A stretch of 64,000 nt of DNA from Sphingopyxis sp. 113P3 (lineage in GTDB: Bacteria > Pseudomonadota > Alphaproteobacteria > Sphingomonadales > Sphingomonadaceae), in assembly GCF_001278035.1 (NCBI RefSeq), contig NZ_CP009452.1:3381501-3445500 (forward strand), given 5' to 3'. Numbering within the stretch: position 1 is the first letter of the stretch; each line of letters starts with the position of its first letter. The notes beneath the pieces are model-generated. The model did not search any database, was not told the origin of the DNA, and saw only the letters and a program-made list of their open reading frames with translations. Below, piece by piece: positions 45,369 through 57,610 of this stretch. The position numbers and the translations under genes were made by a program.

Positions 45369-46967
45369 ATGATCCGCTTTGTCTCGCGCCGCGCGCTTTC
45401 GCTCCTTGCCCCCGTCATCGCCCTGACACTTGCCGCGCCGGGTCCTGCGCAAGCCGACCCTGCCCCCCTTGCGGTGCCTGTCGTGACAGCGTGGGATCTC
45501 GGCAGCGATGCAGGCGGCCGGCTGCTCGTCTTTGCGCAGCGGATCGAGCCCGGTGCCAAGCCGCAGGAAAAGGTCGATACCTCGCCTTTCGATCCGACTG
45601 GCACCGCGGTCGCCGCGCTCGAGGTCCGGCGACTGGCCCCTGGTGCGGCCGCCCTCGTCGGCACCGAAGTCGACGCCTTTCCCACCGCCTGGTCGAAGCT
45701 TCCGCCTGGAACCTACCGGTTGCAGGCGGTGCTAGACCGCAACCACGACTATAATTACGCGGGGCGCGGTCCCGGCGACCTTGTCTCGGCCGTGGTCGAG
45801 ACGGCGCTTCCAGGCCCAGTTCCGGTGCTGACGCTTGTCACCGAAATCCCCGAGCGCGATTTTGCCGCACGGCTCGCATCATTGCCGCCCGAAACGCGCG
45901 CCGAGGTCGAGGTCGGATTGAAGAGCGTCGAGGCTCTCGACATTCCCTCGAAGCTGATGACCGATTTTTCGGGCCGTGCGACGTCGATCAAGGGCTGGGT
46001 TGCCCTTCCCCCCGGCTATGGGGAGGGACAGGCGCGCTATCCCACCGCCTATTCGGATGGCGGCTTCGGTAGCACCCTCGACAGCGCGAAAATGAACGCC
46101 GCGGGCGTCGCGGCGGCGATGGCGAAGGGTGAGATGCCCCCGATGATCTGGGTCATCCTCGACCATCATATTGCAACCGGCACGCATGAGTTCGCCGATT
46201 CTGCAAACAACGGCCCGTGGGGCGCCGCGCTGACGAGCGAGGCGATTCCTGCGCTCGAGGCGAAATACCGGATGGACGCGCGCGCGTCTGGCCGGTTCCT
46301 CAATGGCCATAGCTCGGGCGGCTGGTCGACGCTCTGGCTGCAGGTCGCCTATCCCCAGGTCTTCGGCGGCACCTGGCCGACCGCGCCTGACGCCAGCGAC
46401 ATCCACGACTTTACCAACATCGACATCTACGCCGCGAATGCCAACGCCTATGTCGGCGCTAAGGGCAAGGATTTTCCCCTGATCCGCGACAAGGGCAAGG
46501 TGATCGCGACGCTCAAGCAGTTTGCCCAGCTCGAAGCCGTGCTCGGCGCGTACGGCGGCCAGTTCGCAAGCTTTGACTGGGTTTTCTCGCCGCGCTGCCC
46601 CGACGGACGCCCCTGCCCGCTGTTCGACCGCGCGACCGGCGTGATCGATCCTGCCGTCGCGGCTTATTGGCGCGAGAATTATGACATCGCGCATATCGTC
46701 GAACGCGATTGGGCGCAGCTCCAGCCCGACCTCGACGGGAAAATCCACCTGATCGTGGGCGACGCCGACACCTTCTATCTCGACGGCCCCGCCCGCCGCC
46801 TCAAGGCCGTGCTCGACCGGCTCGGCGCGAAATCATCGTTCCGCTTCGTCCCAGGCCGCACCCATTTCGACCTCTATACCGAGGGCGAGGACCGGATGGC
46901 GCTTTTGAAGACTATCGCGAAGGAAATGTATGCAGTGGCACGGCCTGCGGGGGCAAGAGCGAATTGA
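45369..46967 (+). CDS. Secreted alpha/beta-hydrolase esterase (Fes/esterase D-like)
   Basis: 532 residues with a signal peptide ending GPAQADPA. The N-terminal ~170 residues form an all-beta domain of unknown role. The C-terminal hydrolase has the nucleophile elbow GHSSGGWS and a likely catalytic His in GRTHFDLY, with an acid in VGDAD. Relatives include enterochelin-esterase-like proteins. Substrate unknown; no siderophore genes adjoin it. Confidence 0.82.
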   Translation: MIRFVSRRALSLLAPVIALTLAAPGPAQADPAPLAVPVVTAWDLGSDAGGRLLVFAQRIEPGAKPQEKVDTSPFDPTGTAVAALEVRRLAPGAAALVGTEVDAFPTAWSKLPPGTYRLQAVLDRNHDYNYAGRGPGDLVSAVVETALPGPVPVLTLVTEIPERDFAARLASLPPETRAEVEVGLKSVEALDIPSKLMTDFSGRATSIKGWVALPPGYGEGQARYPTAYSDGGFGSTLDSAKMNAAGVAAAMAKGEMPPMIWVILDHHIATGTHEFADSANNGPWGAALTSEAIPALEAKYRMDARASGRFLNGHSSGGWSTLWLQVAYPQVFGGTWPTAPDASDIHDFTNIDIYAANANAYVGAKGKDFPLIRDKGKVIATLKQFAQLEAVLGAYGGQFASFDWVFSPRCPDGRPCPLFDRATGVIDPAVAAYWRENYDIAHIVERDWAQLQPDLDGKIHLIVGDADTFYLDGPARRLKAVLDRLGAKSSFRFVPGRTHFDLYTEGEDRMALLKTIAKEMYAVARPAGARAN

Positions 46968-47081
46968 CCCCGACAGGTTCGTATGGAACTTGCCAACATT
47001 CCCTTCACCGTTTCGGAGAATGAAAAGGGGCCCTTCGCCACGCTCAGAGCAAGCGGCGTTTGCGGCGCGCACACGCCATGA

Positions 47082-47840
47082 TCAATAATCCGGCTCGCCG
47101 CCGCCCAGTACCATTTCCGCCTGCCCGGCCAGCCATGTCATTGCCGCCGCCCAGGGCTGATGCCCGTGGCTGATCCGCGCAACGCCGAGCCCGGCAAGTT
47201 CCTTGTGCGTCGGGCCGGCCTTGCTGCGCAGGATGTTCACCGGAAGCGGTGAGCCTTCGCAGATCGCGCCGATGCACTTCGCATCGGCGAGGAAGGGGAC
47301 GAATAGACCGCTCGCCCCGGCATCGGCATAGGCGCGTGCGCGCTCGAGCGTCGCGGCAATCAGCGCCTCCCCCTCCTTCGCCGCATCAGCCCCGCGGAAC
47401 ATGTCGCAGCGCGCATTGACGAACAGACCGGTATCGGCCGCCGCCCGGTAGCGCGCGGCCGCCTCGCCGAGCGGGAGCAGCTCGTTCGTGCCAGGCAGCC
47501 GGTCTTCCATGTTGATCCCCGCCGCGCCCGCAGCGCGCGCACGGCCGATCGAGACGCCGACCGCGGCCGGGTCGGCGCCGTAGCCCGACTCCATGTCGAT
47601 GGTGACGGGCAGGTCGGTAACCGACAATATGCGCGCGAGATTCTCGAACACATCCTCGATCGGGAAGTCCTCCCCGTCCGCGCGCCCCTGCGCGCCCGCG
47701 ACGCCAAAGCTGCCGGTCGCAATGGCTTTCGCGCCCGCGGCCGCAACCGCCTTTGCGCTTCCCGCGTCCCAGATGTTGACAAGAATCAGCGGGTCGCCGG
47801 GCACGTGCAGCGCGCGGAATTGAGCAATGCTGTCGGTCAT
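47082..47840 (-). CDS. Isocitrate lyase/PEP mutase family protein
   Basis: 252-residue TIM-barrel protein. It has NIWDAGSAKAV near the start, TIDMESGYGADP in the middle and NMEDRLPGT, the metal-binding and substrate motifs of the ICL/PEPM superfamily. The lyase KKCGH loop is absent, so it is not isocitrate lyase; relatives include oxaloacetate and phosphonopyruvate hydrolases. It is the third gene of an overlapping set, DUF1203-ada-this (ATGA overlap with ada). Confidence 0.88.
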   Translation of the reverse strand: MTDSIAQFRALHVPGDPLILVNIWDAGSAKAVAAAGAKAIATGSFGVAGAQGRADGEDFPIEDVFENLARILSVTDLPVTIDMESGYGADPAAVGVSIGRARAAGAAGINMEDRLPGTNELLPLGEAAARYRAAADTGLFVNARCDMFRGADAAKEGEALIAATLERARAYADAGASGLFVPFLADAKCIGAICEGSPLPVNILRSKAGPTHKELAGLGVARISHGHQPWAAAMTWLAGQAEMVLGGGEPDY

Positions 47841-48871
47841 TTCACTTCCCTTCTCAAAAGCTCTTCCTTGATTTCGAGCCCATAGGCGTAGCCGCCTAGC
47901 GACCCATCGCTGCGCACGACGCGGTGACAGGGGATGAGCACTGCAACATTGTTCGCGCCATTGGCGCTCCCCGCCGCGCGCACGGCACCGGGCTTGCCGA
48001 CCGCCGCGGCGATCTCGGCATAGCTGCGCGTCTCGCCCGCCGGGATCTTCCGAAGCTCGCGCCATACCGCTTCCTGAAAGGCGGTGCCCTTTACGTCGAT
48101 GGGGATATGATCGAAGCCTTGCGCGGGGGTTTCGACCGCATCGACGACTTCTTTCAGTAGCGCCTCGAATTCAGCGCCCCCCTCGACCAGCGTTGCCGCG
48201 GGAAAGCGGTGCTCGAGCGCGTCGCGCCCCTCGGCGAACGACAGGCGGCACACACCCTTGTCGGTTGCAGCAACGAGCATGTCGCCAAGGCTCGTCGGCA
48301 CGACCGCCCAATGGATCGTCGTGTCCTTGCCGCCGTTCACCCAGGCCGATGCCGTCATTCCCATCCGTCCTTCCATCTGTCCGTAAAAGCGCGACGGACC
48401 CGAAAAGCCCGCGTCATAGATGGCGTCGGTCACCCGAGCCGTGTCGCTGAGCGCCGCGCGTGCGCGCTCCTCGCGCAGCGCCCGGGCGTAGGCCGCGGGC
48501 GACAGGCCTGTCTGGCGGGTAAAGACACGCTGGAAATGCGTCGCCGAATAGCCGGTGCGCTGCGCAAGATCGGCGAGCGCAAGCGGCTCCTCGCTGTCCT
48601 TGATCGCTTCGATCGCTGCGAGCACAGCTGCCTCGTCCCGCCCGACATCGTCGGGCAGGCAGCGCTTGCAGGGGCGAAGCCCCGCGCCGCGCGCGCTGGC
48701 GCCGTCGGCGAAGAACCGGACATTTGCCCGCAAGGGCTGACGCGCGCCGCAGCTTGGCCGGCAATAGATGCCGGTGGTGAGGACCCCGACGATGAAGCGC
48801 CCGTCATAGGCCTTGTCCCGGCGCCGCATGGCGGCCCAGCACTCGTCCTCGGTCATCGCGGCGAAGCTCAT
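47837..48871 (-). CDS. ada: Ada: methylphosphotriester/O6-methylguanine methyltransferase and regulator
   Basis: 344 residues with the full Ada domain order. The N-terminal zinc domain has Cys37, Cys41, Cys68 and Cys71 (phosphotriester repair and activation switch). An AraC-type helix-turn-helix (SATHFQRVFTRQTGLSP) follows, then the methyltransferase domain with active-site IPCHRVV. It repairs alkylated DNA and activates its own regulon. The start overlaps the DUF1203 stop and its stop overlaps the next gene, so the three form one operon. Confidence 0.95.
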   Translation of the reverse strand: MSFAAMTEDECWAAMRRRDKAYDGRFIVGVLTTGIYCRPSCGARQPLRANVRFFADGASARGAGLRPCKRCLPDDVGRDEAAVLAAIEAIKDSEEPLALADLAQRTGYSATHFQRVFTRQTGLSPAAYARALREERARAALSDTARVTDAIYDAGFSGPSRFYGQMEGRMGMTASAWVNGGKDTTIHWAVVPTSLGDMLVAATDKGVCRLSFAEGRDALEHRFPAATLVEGGAEFEALLKEVVDAVETPAQGFDHIPIDVKGTAFQEAVWRELRKIPAGETRSYAEIAAAVGKPGAVRAAGSANGANNVAVLIPCHRVVRSDGSLGGYAYGLEIKEELLRREVK

Positions 48872-49338
48872 GGCTCGTCCCTTTCGATCCGCGCGGCGAA
48901 GCAGCCATAGGCGGCGTTATGCGCATCGATATAGGCGGTGGCGGGGTCGGCGAACAGGACGCGGATTGCGTCATCGGCATCGCCCGGCGGGGCGAGCCGC
49001 GCTGTCCGCAGCATCCCCTCGCGGTCGAAGGCGCGGAGCGAAAGCGTTCGGCCTTCGAAGACCGGCGGCGGCGCATCGCGCCAGCGCGTCGCCGCCGCAC
49101 CCTGCCGCACATAAATGGCATAGGCGCTGCGATAGGGCGTTGCGACATCGTGGTGGACATGGTGGAGCAGAAGCAGCGCCTCGCCCGCACGGGCATCCTC
49201 GAGGCTGACCCGGCAGGGAAAGCCTCGATCGCTGTCCGCGATGACCCGGCGCGCGCCGCGTGCCGCAAGGTCGGCGCCATTCATGGCGAACAGCGGTGCA
49301 AAGCGTTCAGGGGCGAGACCGGTAATGATGTAGGTCAT
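48868..49338 (-). CDS. DUF1203 family protein
   Basis: 156 residues. The family pattern MTYIITGLAPERFAPLF, CRVSLEDA and LLLHHVHHDVATPYRSAYAIYV is recognisable. The function is unknown; the family often sits near ada in proteobacteria. It is the first gene of the operon to ada and the PEP mutase-like gene. His/Asp-rich segments suggest a possible metal site. Confidence 0.88.
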   Translation of the reverse strand: MTYIITGLAPERFAPLFAMNGADLAARGARRVIADSDRGFPCRVSLEDARAGEALLLLHHVHHDVATPYRSAYAIYVRQGAAATRWRDAPPPVFEGRTLSLRAFDREGMLRTARLAPPGDADDAIRVLFADPATAYIDAHNAAYGCFAARIERDEP

Positions 49339-49440
49339 GGCATTCTCCTCTCGTTGTGCTGGTGCCTGTCTGCCATGATGGACCGTCTCCGCGCGTCCCG
49401 ATGCTTGCGTTCAAAGCGCGCGTCTCTAATCTGCCCCGCC

Positions 49441-50991
49441 ATGACCCGCCTCATCGCGCTCTTCCTCGCCCTTTTCGCCCTCACCCTGCCGGCGCGTGCT
49501 GCCGACGACATCAGCGCGGTTTCGCGCAGCGTCGTACGCGTCGTCACCGTGGCTATGGTTGACGGAGAGGTGGTCGGCTTTGGTCATGGGAGCGGCATCG
49601 CCATCACCCCGACGCGGATCCTGACCAATGCGCATGTCGTCGAATCGGCCGCCAAATATCCCCAGAATGTCGCGCTCGGCATCGTCCCGTCGGAGGGGCA
49701 AAAAAGCTATGCCGGCAAGCTCATCGCCATCGATACCAAACGCGACCTCGCGCTGATCCAGATGACCGAGGGGCGCGTGCCCTCGGCTGCGATCTACACC
49801 GGCCCGCTCGATTCGGGCACCGACGTCGTCGCCCTGGGTTATCCTGGCAATGTCGACCTTGCGACCGCGCGCAGCGCCGCCGACTATATAACACCCCGCA
49901 CCCCGGTGCGCAGCGAGGGGAATCTGTCGAATACCCAGAGCGTCGACGGCATCGCAACGCTCGTCCACACGGCGAAAATCTCGCGCGGCAATTCAGGCGG
50001 ACCGCTTGTCGACCAGTGCGGCCGCGTCGTGGGCATCAACACCTTCATCACCCGGGCCGACGACGGCGATTCGCCCTTCGCTTTTGCGATATCGGTGCGC
50101 GAGATCGCGCGCTTCCTCGCCGACGCGCAGCAGGATTATGCGAGCGTGGGCACCTCCTGTCTTTCGTTGGCCGAAGCCTCCGAGCGCGATCGCGCCGCCA
50201 TGGAAGCGGAGGCCCGCGCAGCGGCGGAAGCCAATGCCGCGAAGGCGGCGGCAGCCCAGCTTGAGCGCCAACTCCGCCTGCAGCGTGCGAACGAAGACGC
50301 GCTCGCCGCGCGCGAAAATCGTATCGCCCTTGCCGGCGTACTATTCGTCCTCGGCGCGCTCGGCGCGGGCGCCGGGCTGCTCCTGTACAGCCAGCAGAAA
50401 CGGCGCGAGGCAAAGATTGCGGGCGGCGGCGGCGCAGCGCTGATCGTCCTTGCGGCAATCCTGTTCGTAACCCGCCCTGACGCCCACGCGGATATTCCGG
50501 ACGATCGAGCGGCAGACGAGACGCTAACGGCTGCAGCGCCCGCGCTCGCGGAGGGCAGTTTTCTCTGCACGATCGAACCCAACCGCAGCCGGATCACCGT
50601 GTCATCGACCGACGACGTGCCGGTCAGGCTCGGCGAGAGCGGCTGCGTCAACGAGCGGACCCAATATACCCAAGGTGCCGACGGGCGCTGGCAGCGCATC
50701 CTCGTCCCGAATGAAGAAGCGACGGTCACCATCGCCTCGATCGACACCGCCGGGCAGGACTATCGCGTCGAGCGCTATCTGCTCGACGCCGAAACCATGG
50801 CCAAGGCACGCGAAATTCGCTCGGGTGCGACGATCAAGGGCTGCACCGCCGACCCGGACGCGCTCGCCGCCTTCGCCACCCAGCAGGAAGCGATCAAGAG
50901 TACGCTGCCCCCGACCCCGAACGAGCGGCTGGTCTATGGCTGCCAGAGACTTGCTGGACCCGCGGCCAAGCAGGCAGCGGCCGGAAAATAG
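49441..50991 (+). CDS. Membrane-tethered trypsin-like serine protease
   Basis: 516 residues. A signal peptide is followed by an S1C-type protease domain: His65 (TNAHVVES), Asp102 (RDLALIQ), Ser185 (SRGNSGGP). No PDZ domain follows. Instead a coiled coil (~230-285, ERDRAAMEAEARAAAEANAA) and two hydrophobic helices (LAGVLFVLGALGAGAGLLL and AALIVLAAILFV) appear, then a C-terminal extracytoplasmic domain with two Cys. The layout differs from DegP/DegS. Substrate unknown. Confidence 0.87.
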   Translation: MTRLIALFLALFALTLPARAADDISAVSRSVVRVVTVAMVDGEVVGFGHGSGIAITPTRILTNAHVVESAAKYPQNVALGIVPSEGQKSYAGKLIAIDTKRDLALIQMTEGRVPSAAIYTGPLDSGTDVVALGYPGNVDLATARSAADYITPRTPVRSEGNLSNTQSVDGIATLVHTAKISRGNSGGPLVDQCGRVVGINTFITRADDGDSPFAFAISVREIARFLADAQQDYASVGTSCLSLAEASERDRAAMEAEARAAAEANAAKAAAAQLERQLRLQRANEDALAARENRIALAGVLFVLGALGAGAGLLLYSQQKRREAKIAGGGGAALIVLAAILFVTRPDAHADIPDDRAADETLTAAAPALAEGSFLCTIEPNRSRITVSSTDDVPVRLGESGCVNERTQYTQGADGRWQRILVPNEEATVTIASIDTAGQDYRVERYLLDAETMAKAREIRSGATIKGCTADPDALAAFATQQEAIKSTLPPTPNERLVYGCQRLAGPAAKQAAAGK

Positions 50992-51000
50992 CTCGCGTCT

Positions 51001-51678
51001 CTAACCTCCGCACGCCTTGAACAGCATGAGCGTGCGCTCGCGCGCCAGCTCTGCGCTCGGCTCGTGATAATCCTTGCGGCGGTCGCTGTTGAAGCCGTGC
51101 CCTGCTTCATAGACGAAAACCTGCGCGGTCGGGTGGTCCCTTGCGATCAGGGCCTCGACCCCCTCCATGGGGATTCCTGCATCGTACCGGCCGAAATGCG
51201 CGATCGCTGCACATCGCGGCGCCTCGCTGGCAAATTGCGTCGGCACGAGGCTGCCATAATAGGCCGATGCGGCAGCGAGGTCGGGGCTGATCTGTGCCAT
51301 CCTCCACGCGACCGACCCGCCATAGCAATAGCCGGTGATGAAGACCGGGCCTTTCCCTTTGAGCGCGTCGATGCAGCTTTGGGCATCCTTCAGGCTCTGC
51401 TCGAAGGGATGAAGCTGACGCGCAAGTTCCACCGCTCTTTCAAACTGCGGCCCCGAATAGTCGCTTTCGAACCCCGGATGCTCGCGGTCGAAGAGCGCGG
51501 GGGAGAGGACCTCATAGCCGTCGGCGGCATATTCGTCGCACAGCTCGCGAATATGGTCGGTGACCCCGAAGATTTCCTGGATCAGCACCAGGCCTGCGCG
51601 GCGGTCGCCTTCGGGCCGGGCGTGATAGACGGCAATATCCGCCCCATCGTCCATCGTCATGCGGATAGTCTCGCCCAT
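51001..51678 (-). CDS. Dienelactone hydrolase family protein
   Basis: 225-residue alpha/beta hydrolase. The cysteine nucleophile is Cys118 in GYCYGG, with a Glu at IQEIFG (residue 35), Asp in GRYDAGIP and His in EAGHGFN, the family catalytic set. It cleaves dienelactone or related lactones/esters. No aromatic-degradation genes are nearby, so its natural substrate is open. It is divergent from atpH. Confidence 0.9.
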   Translation of the reverse strand: MGETIRMTMDDGADIAVYHARPEGDRRAGLVLIQEIFGVTDHIRELCDEYAADGYEVLSPALFDREHPGFESDYSGPQFERAVELARQLHPFEQSLKDAQSCIDALKGKGPVFITGYCYGGSVAWRMAQISPDLAAASAYYGSLVPTQFASEAPRCAAIAHFGRYDAGIPMEGVEALIARDHPTAQVFVYEAGHGFNSDRRKDYHEPSAELARERTLMLFKACGG

Positions 51679-51835
51679 CACTCTTTCCTCTTCGCGCTGT
51701 TCCTCGGGAGCCAAGGCTGTTCTTTCTCCGCCTTTGTGGAGAAAGCTGTGCCCTTCGACAAGCGCGCAGGGCGCAGCCGCACAGGCCGGAAAGAAGCGGG
51801 CCGGGAAAGCCGGTGTGATTCCTTCCTCCCCCACC

Positions 51836-51849
51836 TTGCATTGCAACAA
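51836..51849. promoter_or_regulatory. Palindrome TTGCATTGCAA upstream of atpH and the hydrolase gene
   Basis: TTGCA-T-TGCAA (51836-51846) is a perfect 5-1-5 palindrome in the 276-base divergent region. The 14-mer TTGCATTGCAACAA differs at one base from 7631-7644. It resembles the TGCA-rich dyads of PhaR-like regulators, but the regulator is not known. Confidence 0.4.
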
Positions 51850-51954
51850 AATCGTTGCTACGCGCGCCGCGACTGTGCAGCGGGGGGCCTCTTCGGAGAC
51901 CATGTAAATCCGCGCAGCCATCCCCCTCGGGATCGTAGAGAAGGACTTTTGCGC

Positions 51955-52521
51955 GTGGAGAATTCCGGCGGCATTCAGGGCAACATCACGGCGGGCCTTA
52001 CGGGTCGCTATGCCAGCGCGCTGTTCGATCTGGCGCGCGAATCCAACGCCATCGACAGCGTTCAGAAGAGCCTCGCGGCGCTGCGCCAGGGCCTCGCCGA
52101 TTCGGCCGATCTTGCCGCGCTTGCTGCAAGCCCGGTCGTCAGCCGCAGCGACGCCGCGAAGGCCGTCGCCGCTGTCGCAAAGGCGATGCAGCTCGATTCG
52201 CTGACGACCAATTTCCTCGGCGTGCTCGCGCAGAATCGCCGCCTCGCCGATCTTTCCGGCATGATCGACGCCTTCGACGCGATCGTTGCAGCGCACCGCG
52301 GTGAGGTGACGGCCAAGGTCACCAGTGCGCATCCGCTGAGCGCAGAGCAAGTCAAGGCGCTCGCCGCCAATCTCAAGACCCGTGTCGGCCGCGATGTCAG
52401 CATCGCAACGACCGTCGACCCCGCCATTCTCGGCGGTCTCGTCGTCCAGCTGGGCAGCCAGCTGATCGACGGCAGCATCCGTACCCGTCTCAATAGCTTC
52501 GCGACTGCGATGAAAGGCTGA
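51955..52521 (+). CDS. atpH: ATP synthase F1 delta subunit
   Basis: 188 residues. Stator subunit linking the F1 head to the membrane b subunits. It has TGRYASALFDLA at its start and a conserved C-terminal GGLVVQLGSQLIDGSIRTRL. The start is GTG 51955 (MENSGGIQ) with AAGGA 10 bases upstream; TTG 51949 is possible. First gene of atpHAGDC, 3 bases before atpA. Confidence 0.95.
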   Translation: MENSGGIQGNITAGLTGRYASALFDLARESNAIDSVQKSLAALRQGLADSADLAALAASPVVSRSDAAKAVAAVAKAMQLDSLTTNFLGVLAQNRRLADLSGMIDAFDAIVAAHRGEVTAKVTSAHPLSAEQVKALAANLKTRVGRDVSIATTVDPAILGGLVVQLGSQLIDGSIRTRLNSFATAMKG

Positions 52522-54054
<1,533 letters not shown>

Positions 54055-54113
54055 GCCAAGTGTGACCGTGAGCCCGGCCGGTTGCGCCGGGCTGACGAAC
54101 AAGAGGGGCCGTA

Positions 54114-54989
54114 ATGGCATCGCTTAAGGAACTCAAAGGGCGCATCGTCTCGGTCAAGTCGACCCAGAAGATCACCAAGGCCAAGAAAATGGTCGCCGCA
54201 GCAAAGCTGCGCAAGGCGCAGGCCGCGGCCGAGGCCGCGCGCCCCTATGCCGAGCGCCTCGAAGGCGTTGTCGCGAGCCTCGCATCGAAGGTCGGCGCGT
54301 CGGATTCGGCGCCGAAGCTGCTCGCGGGCACCGGCAAGAGCGACACCCACCTGCTCGTCGTGCTCAACAGCGACCGCGGCCTGGCCGGCGCGTTCAACTC
54401 GAACATCGTCAAGGCCGCGCGCGACAAGGCCCTCGAACTGCAGGCCGAGGGCAAGAAGGTGCTGTTCTACCTCGTCGGCCGCAAGGGCCGCCCGGTGATC
54501 GCGCGCCTTTTCCCCGGCCAGATCATTGAGCAATATGAGACGACGGGCATCCGCGACATCGGCTTTGAACAGGCGAGCGAAATCTCGGCGAAGGTGATGG
54601 AGCTTTATGAAGCCGGTGCCTTCGACGTGGCGCACCTTTTCTATTCGAAGTTCCGCTCCGCGCTGCTTCAGGTCGCCACCGGGCAGCAGATGATCCCGGT
54701 CCCGCCGCCCGCCGAAGCGCCGGTGGCAAGCGGCGCTGCGGTCGAATATGAGCCCGACGAGGAAGCGATCCTCGCCGACCTCCTGCCGCGCAACGTCACG
54801 ATCCAGATCTTCAAGGGCCTCCTTGAAAACGCTGCCTCCGAGCAGGGGGCGTCGATGACCGCTATGGACAATGCGACGCGCAACGCAGGCGAACTGATCA
54901 ACAAGCTGACGATCGTTTACAACCGCACCCGTCAGGCGGCGATCACCACCGAACTCATCGAAATCATCGCGGGCGCCGAAGCGCTCTAA
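54114..54989 (+). CDS. atpG: ATP synthase F1 gamma subunit
   Basis: 291 residues. The N-terminal ([20 protein letters not shown]) and C-terminal ([21 protein letters not shown]) helices form the rotating shaft. AAGAGGG lies upstream of ATG 54114. Third gene of the F1 operon. Confidence 0.97.
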   Translation: MASLKELKGRIVSVKSTQKITKAKKMVAAAKLRKAQAAAEAARPYAERLEGVVASLASKVGASDSAPKLLAGTGKSDTHLLVVLNSDRGLAGAFNSNIVKAARDKALELQAEGKKVLFYLVGRKGRPVIARLFPGQIIEQYETTGIRDIGFEQASEISAKVMELYEAGAFDVAHLFYSKFRSALLQVATGQQMIPVPPPAEAPVASGAAVEYEPDEEAILADLLPRNVTIQIFKGLLENAASEQGASMTAMDNATRNAGELINKLTIVYNRTRQAAITTELIEIIAGAEAL

Positions 54990-56555
<1,566 letters not shown>

Positions 56556-56597
56556 TCATTGCCCCCTCCCCCCTCGGGAGGGGTCGAAGGACAGATC

Positions 56598-56855
56598 ATG
56601 GCCCTGAAGTTCGAACTCGTCACCCCCGCCCGCCTCGAGCGGTCGAGCAACGTCTATATGGTTACCGTGCCGGGCAGCGAGGGCGATTTCTCGGTGCTCG
56701 AAGGCCACGCGCCCTTCATGGCGACACTGCGCAACGGCCCGCTGACCATCTATGCCACCAATGGCGCCGAGCCCGAGACGATCGAGGTCGAAGGTGGCTT
56801 CGCCGAAGTCAACGAGACCGGGCTGACTGTGCTCGCCGAGCATATCGCGGCCTGA
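56598..56855 (+). CDS. atpC: ATP synthase F1 epsilon subunit
   Basis: 85 residues. Only the beta-sandwich domain is present ([34 protein letters not shown]); the C-terminal helical hairpin of longer epsilon subunits is missing, as in many alphaproteobacteria, so regulation by epsilon extension is not expected. ATG 56598 follows AAGGAC. Last gene of the operon; a terminator follows. Confidence 0.95.
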   Translation: MALKFELVTPARLERSSNVYMVTVPGSEGDFSVLEGHAPFMATLRNGPLTIYATNGAEPETIEVEGGFAEVNETGLTVLAEHIAA

Positions 56856-56878
56856 CGCCGCTCGGCATTATCAGAATT

Positions 56879-56908
56879 AAAGGGGACTTCTTGGGTCCCC
56901 TTTTCTTT
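56879..56908 (+). terminator. Terminator of atpHAGDC
   Basis: AAAGGGGAC (56879-56887) pairs with GTCCCCTTT (56895-56903), loop TTCTTGG, followed by a T-rich tail. Confidence 0.88.
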
Positions 56909-56980
56909 GGCCGAGTGAAAAATCCGCGTTCCGTCGTCGTCCCTGGGGCACACTTGCGGATTGATCGGATGCCTGCCGCA

Positions 56981-57463
56981 CTAGCGGGGCCTAGCCTGCG
57001 CCGGGGTCGCGCCGCCCATCGGGCCATAGTCCCATTCCTCCGCCTGGCTGCCGTCCATTCGCGAGATGCGCGCCTTTAACCGGTCGCCCTCGCGCCAATA
57101 GCGGATGCGCTGCGGATAATCATGCGCGGGGTTTGCAAACTCGATCATCGTACTCCCCGCGTCGACCGTGGGGAATTCCACCGCCGGACGCCCGAAAGGC
57201 TGGGCAAGGAAGACGAGGGTGCCATCATCCCTCCGGATGATCCGCATATGTTCGAAGACCACCGCCTTATCGCCCTTGCCGATGCGCGCCGCGCCGATCA
57301 TGAGACCGCCGCGGGGCGGGGTCCAATATTCGTCCGCCCATTGCCCTTCGGGGCGGTTTTGCTCCCACGCCCCCGTCATCCAGCGCGGCGATTCGGGCGA
57401 ATCGGCGGCGGCAAGAGGTGACGCAGAAAGCAAGCCCGCGAGCCCCAAGATGATGATTCGCAT
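56981..57463 (-). CDS. DUF6265 family secreted protein
   Basis: 160 residues. A signal peptide ends near PLAAADS. The pattern PRWMTGAWEQNRPEGQWADE, GGLMIGAARI, FEHMRI and EFANPAHDYPQRIRYW is the DUF6265 fold, related to lipocalin-like beta barrels. Function unknown. It converges with atpC. Confidence 0.85.
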   Translation of the reverse strand: MRIIILGLAGLLSASPLAAADSPESPRWMTGAWEQNRPEGQWADEYWTPPRGGLMIGAARIGKGDKAVVFEHMRIIRRDDGTLVFLAQPFGRPAVEFPTVDAGSTMIEFANPAHDYPQRIRYWREGDRLKARISRMDGSQAEEWDYGPMGGATPAQARPR

Positions 57464-57610
57464 CCTTATTCCCCTTCTTCGCCCGCTGTGTCCCCGAACG
57501 GCATTAGGAGAATATCAAAGTTTCCCTCTTATTCACCCTGGCCGATGAGGGTTCGCTTGCGAAAACCGCGGCTATCCCCGCTTGAGACCAAAGCGAAGCA
57601 AGGTGAAACG

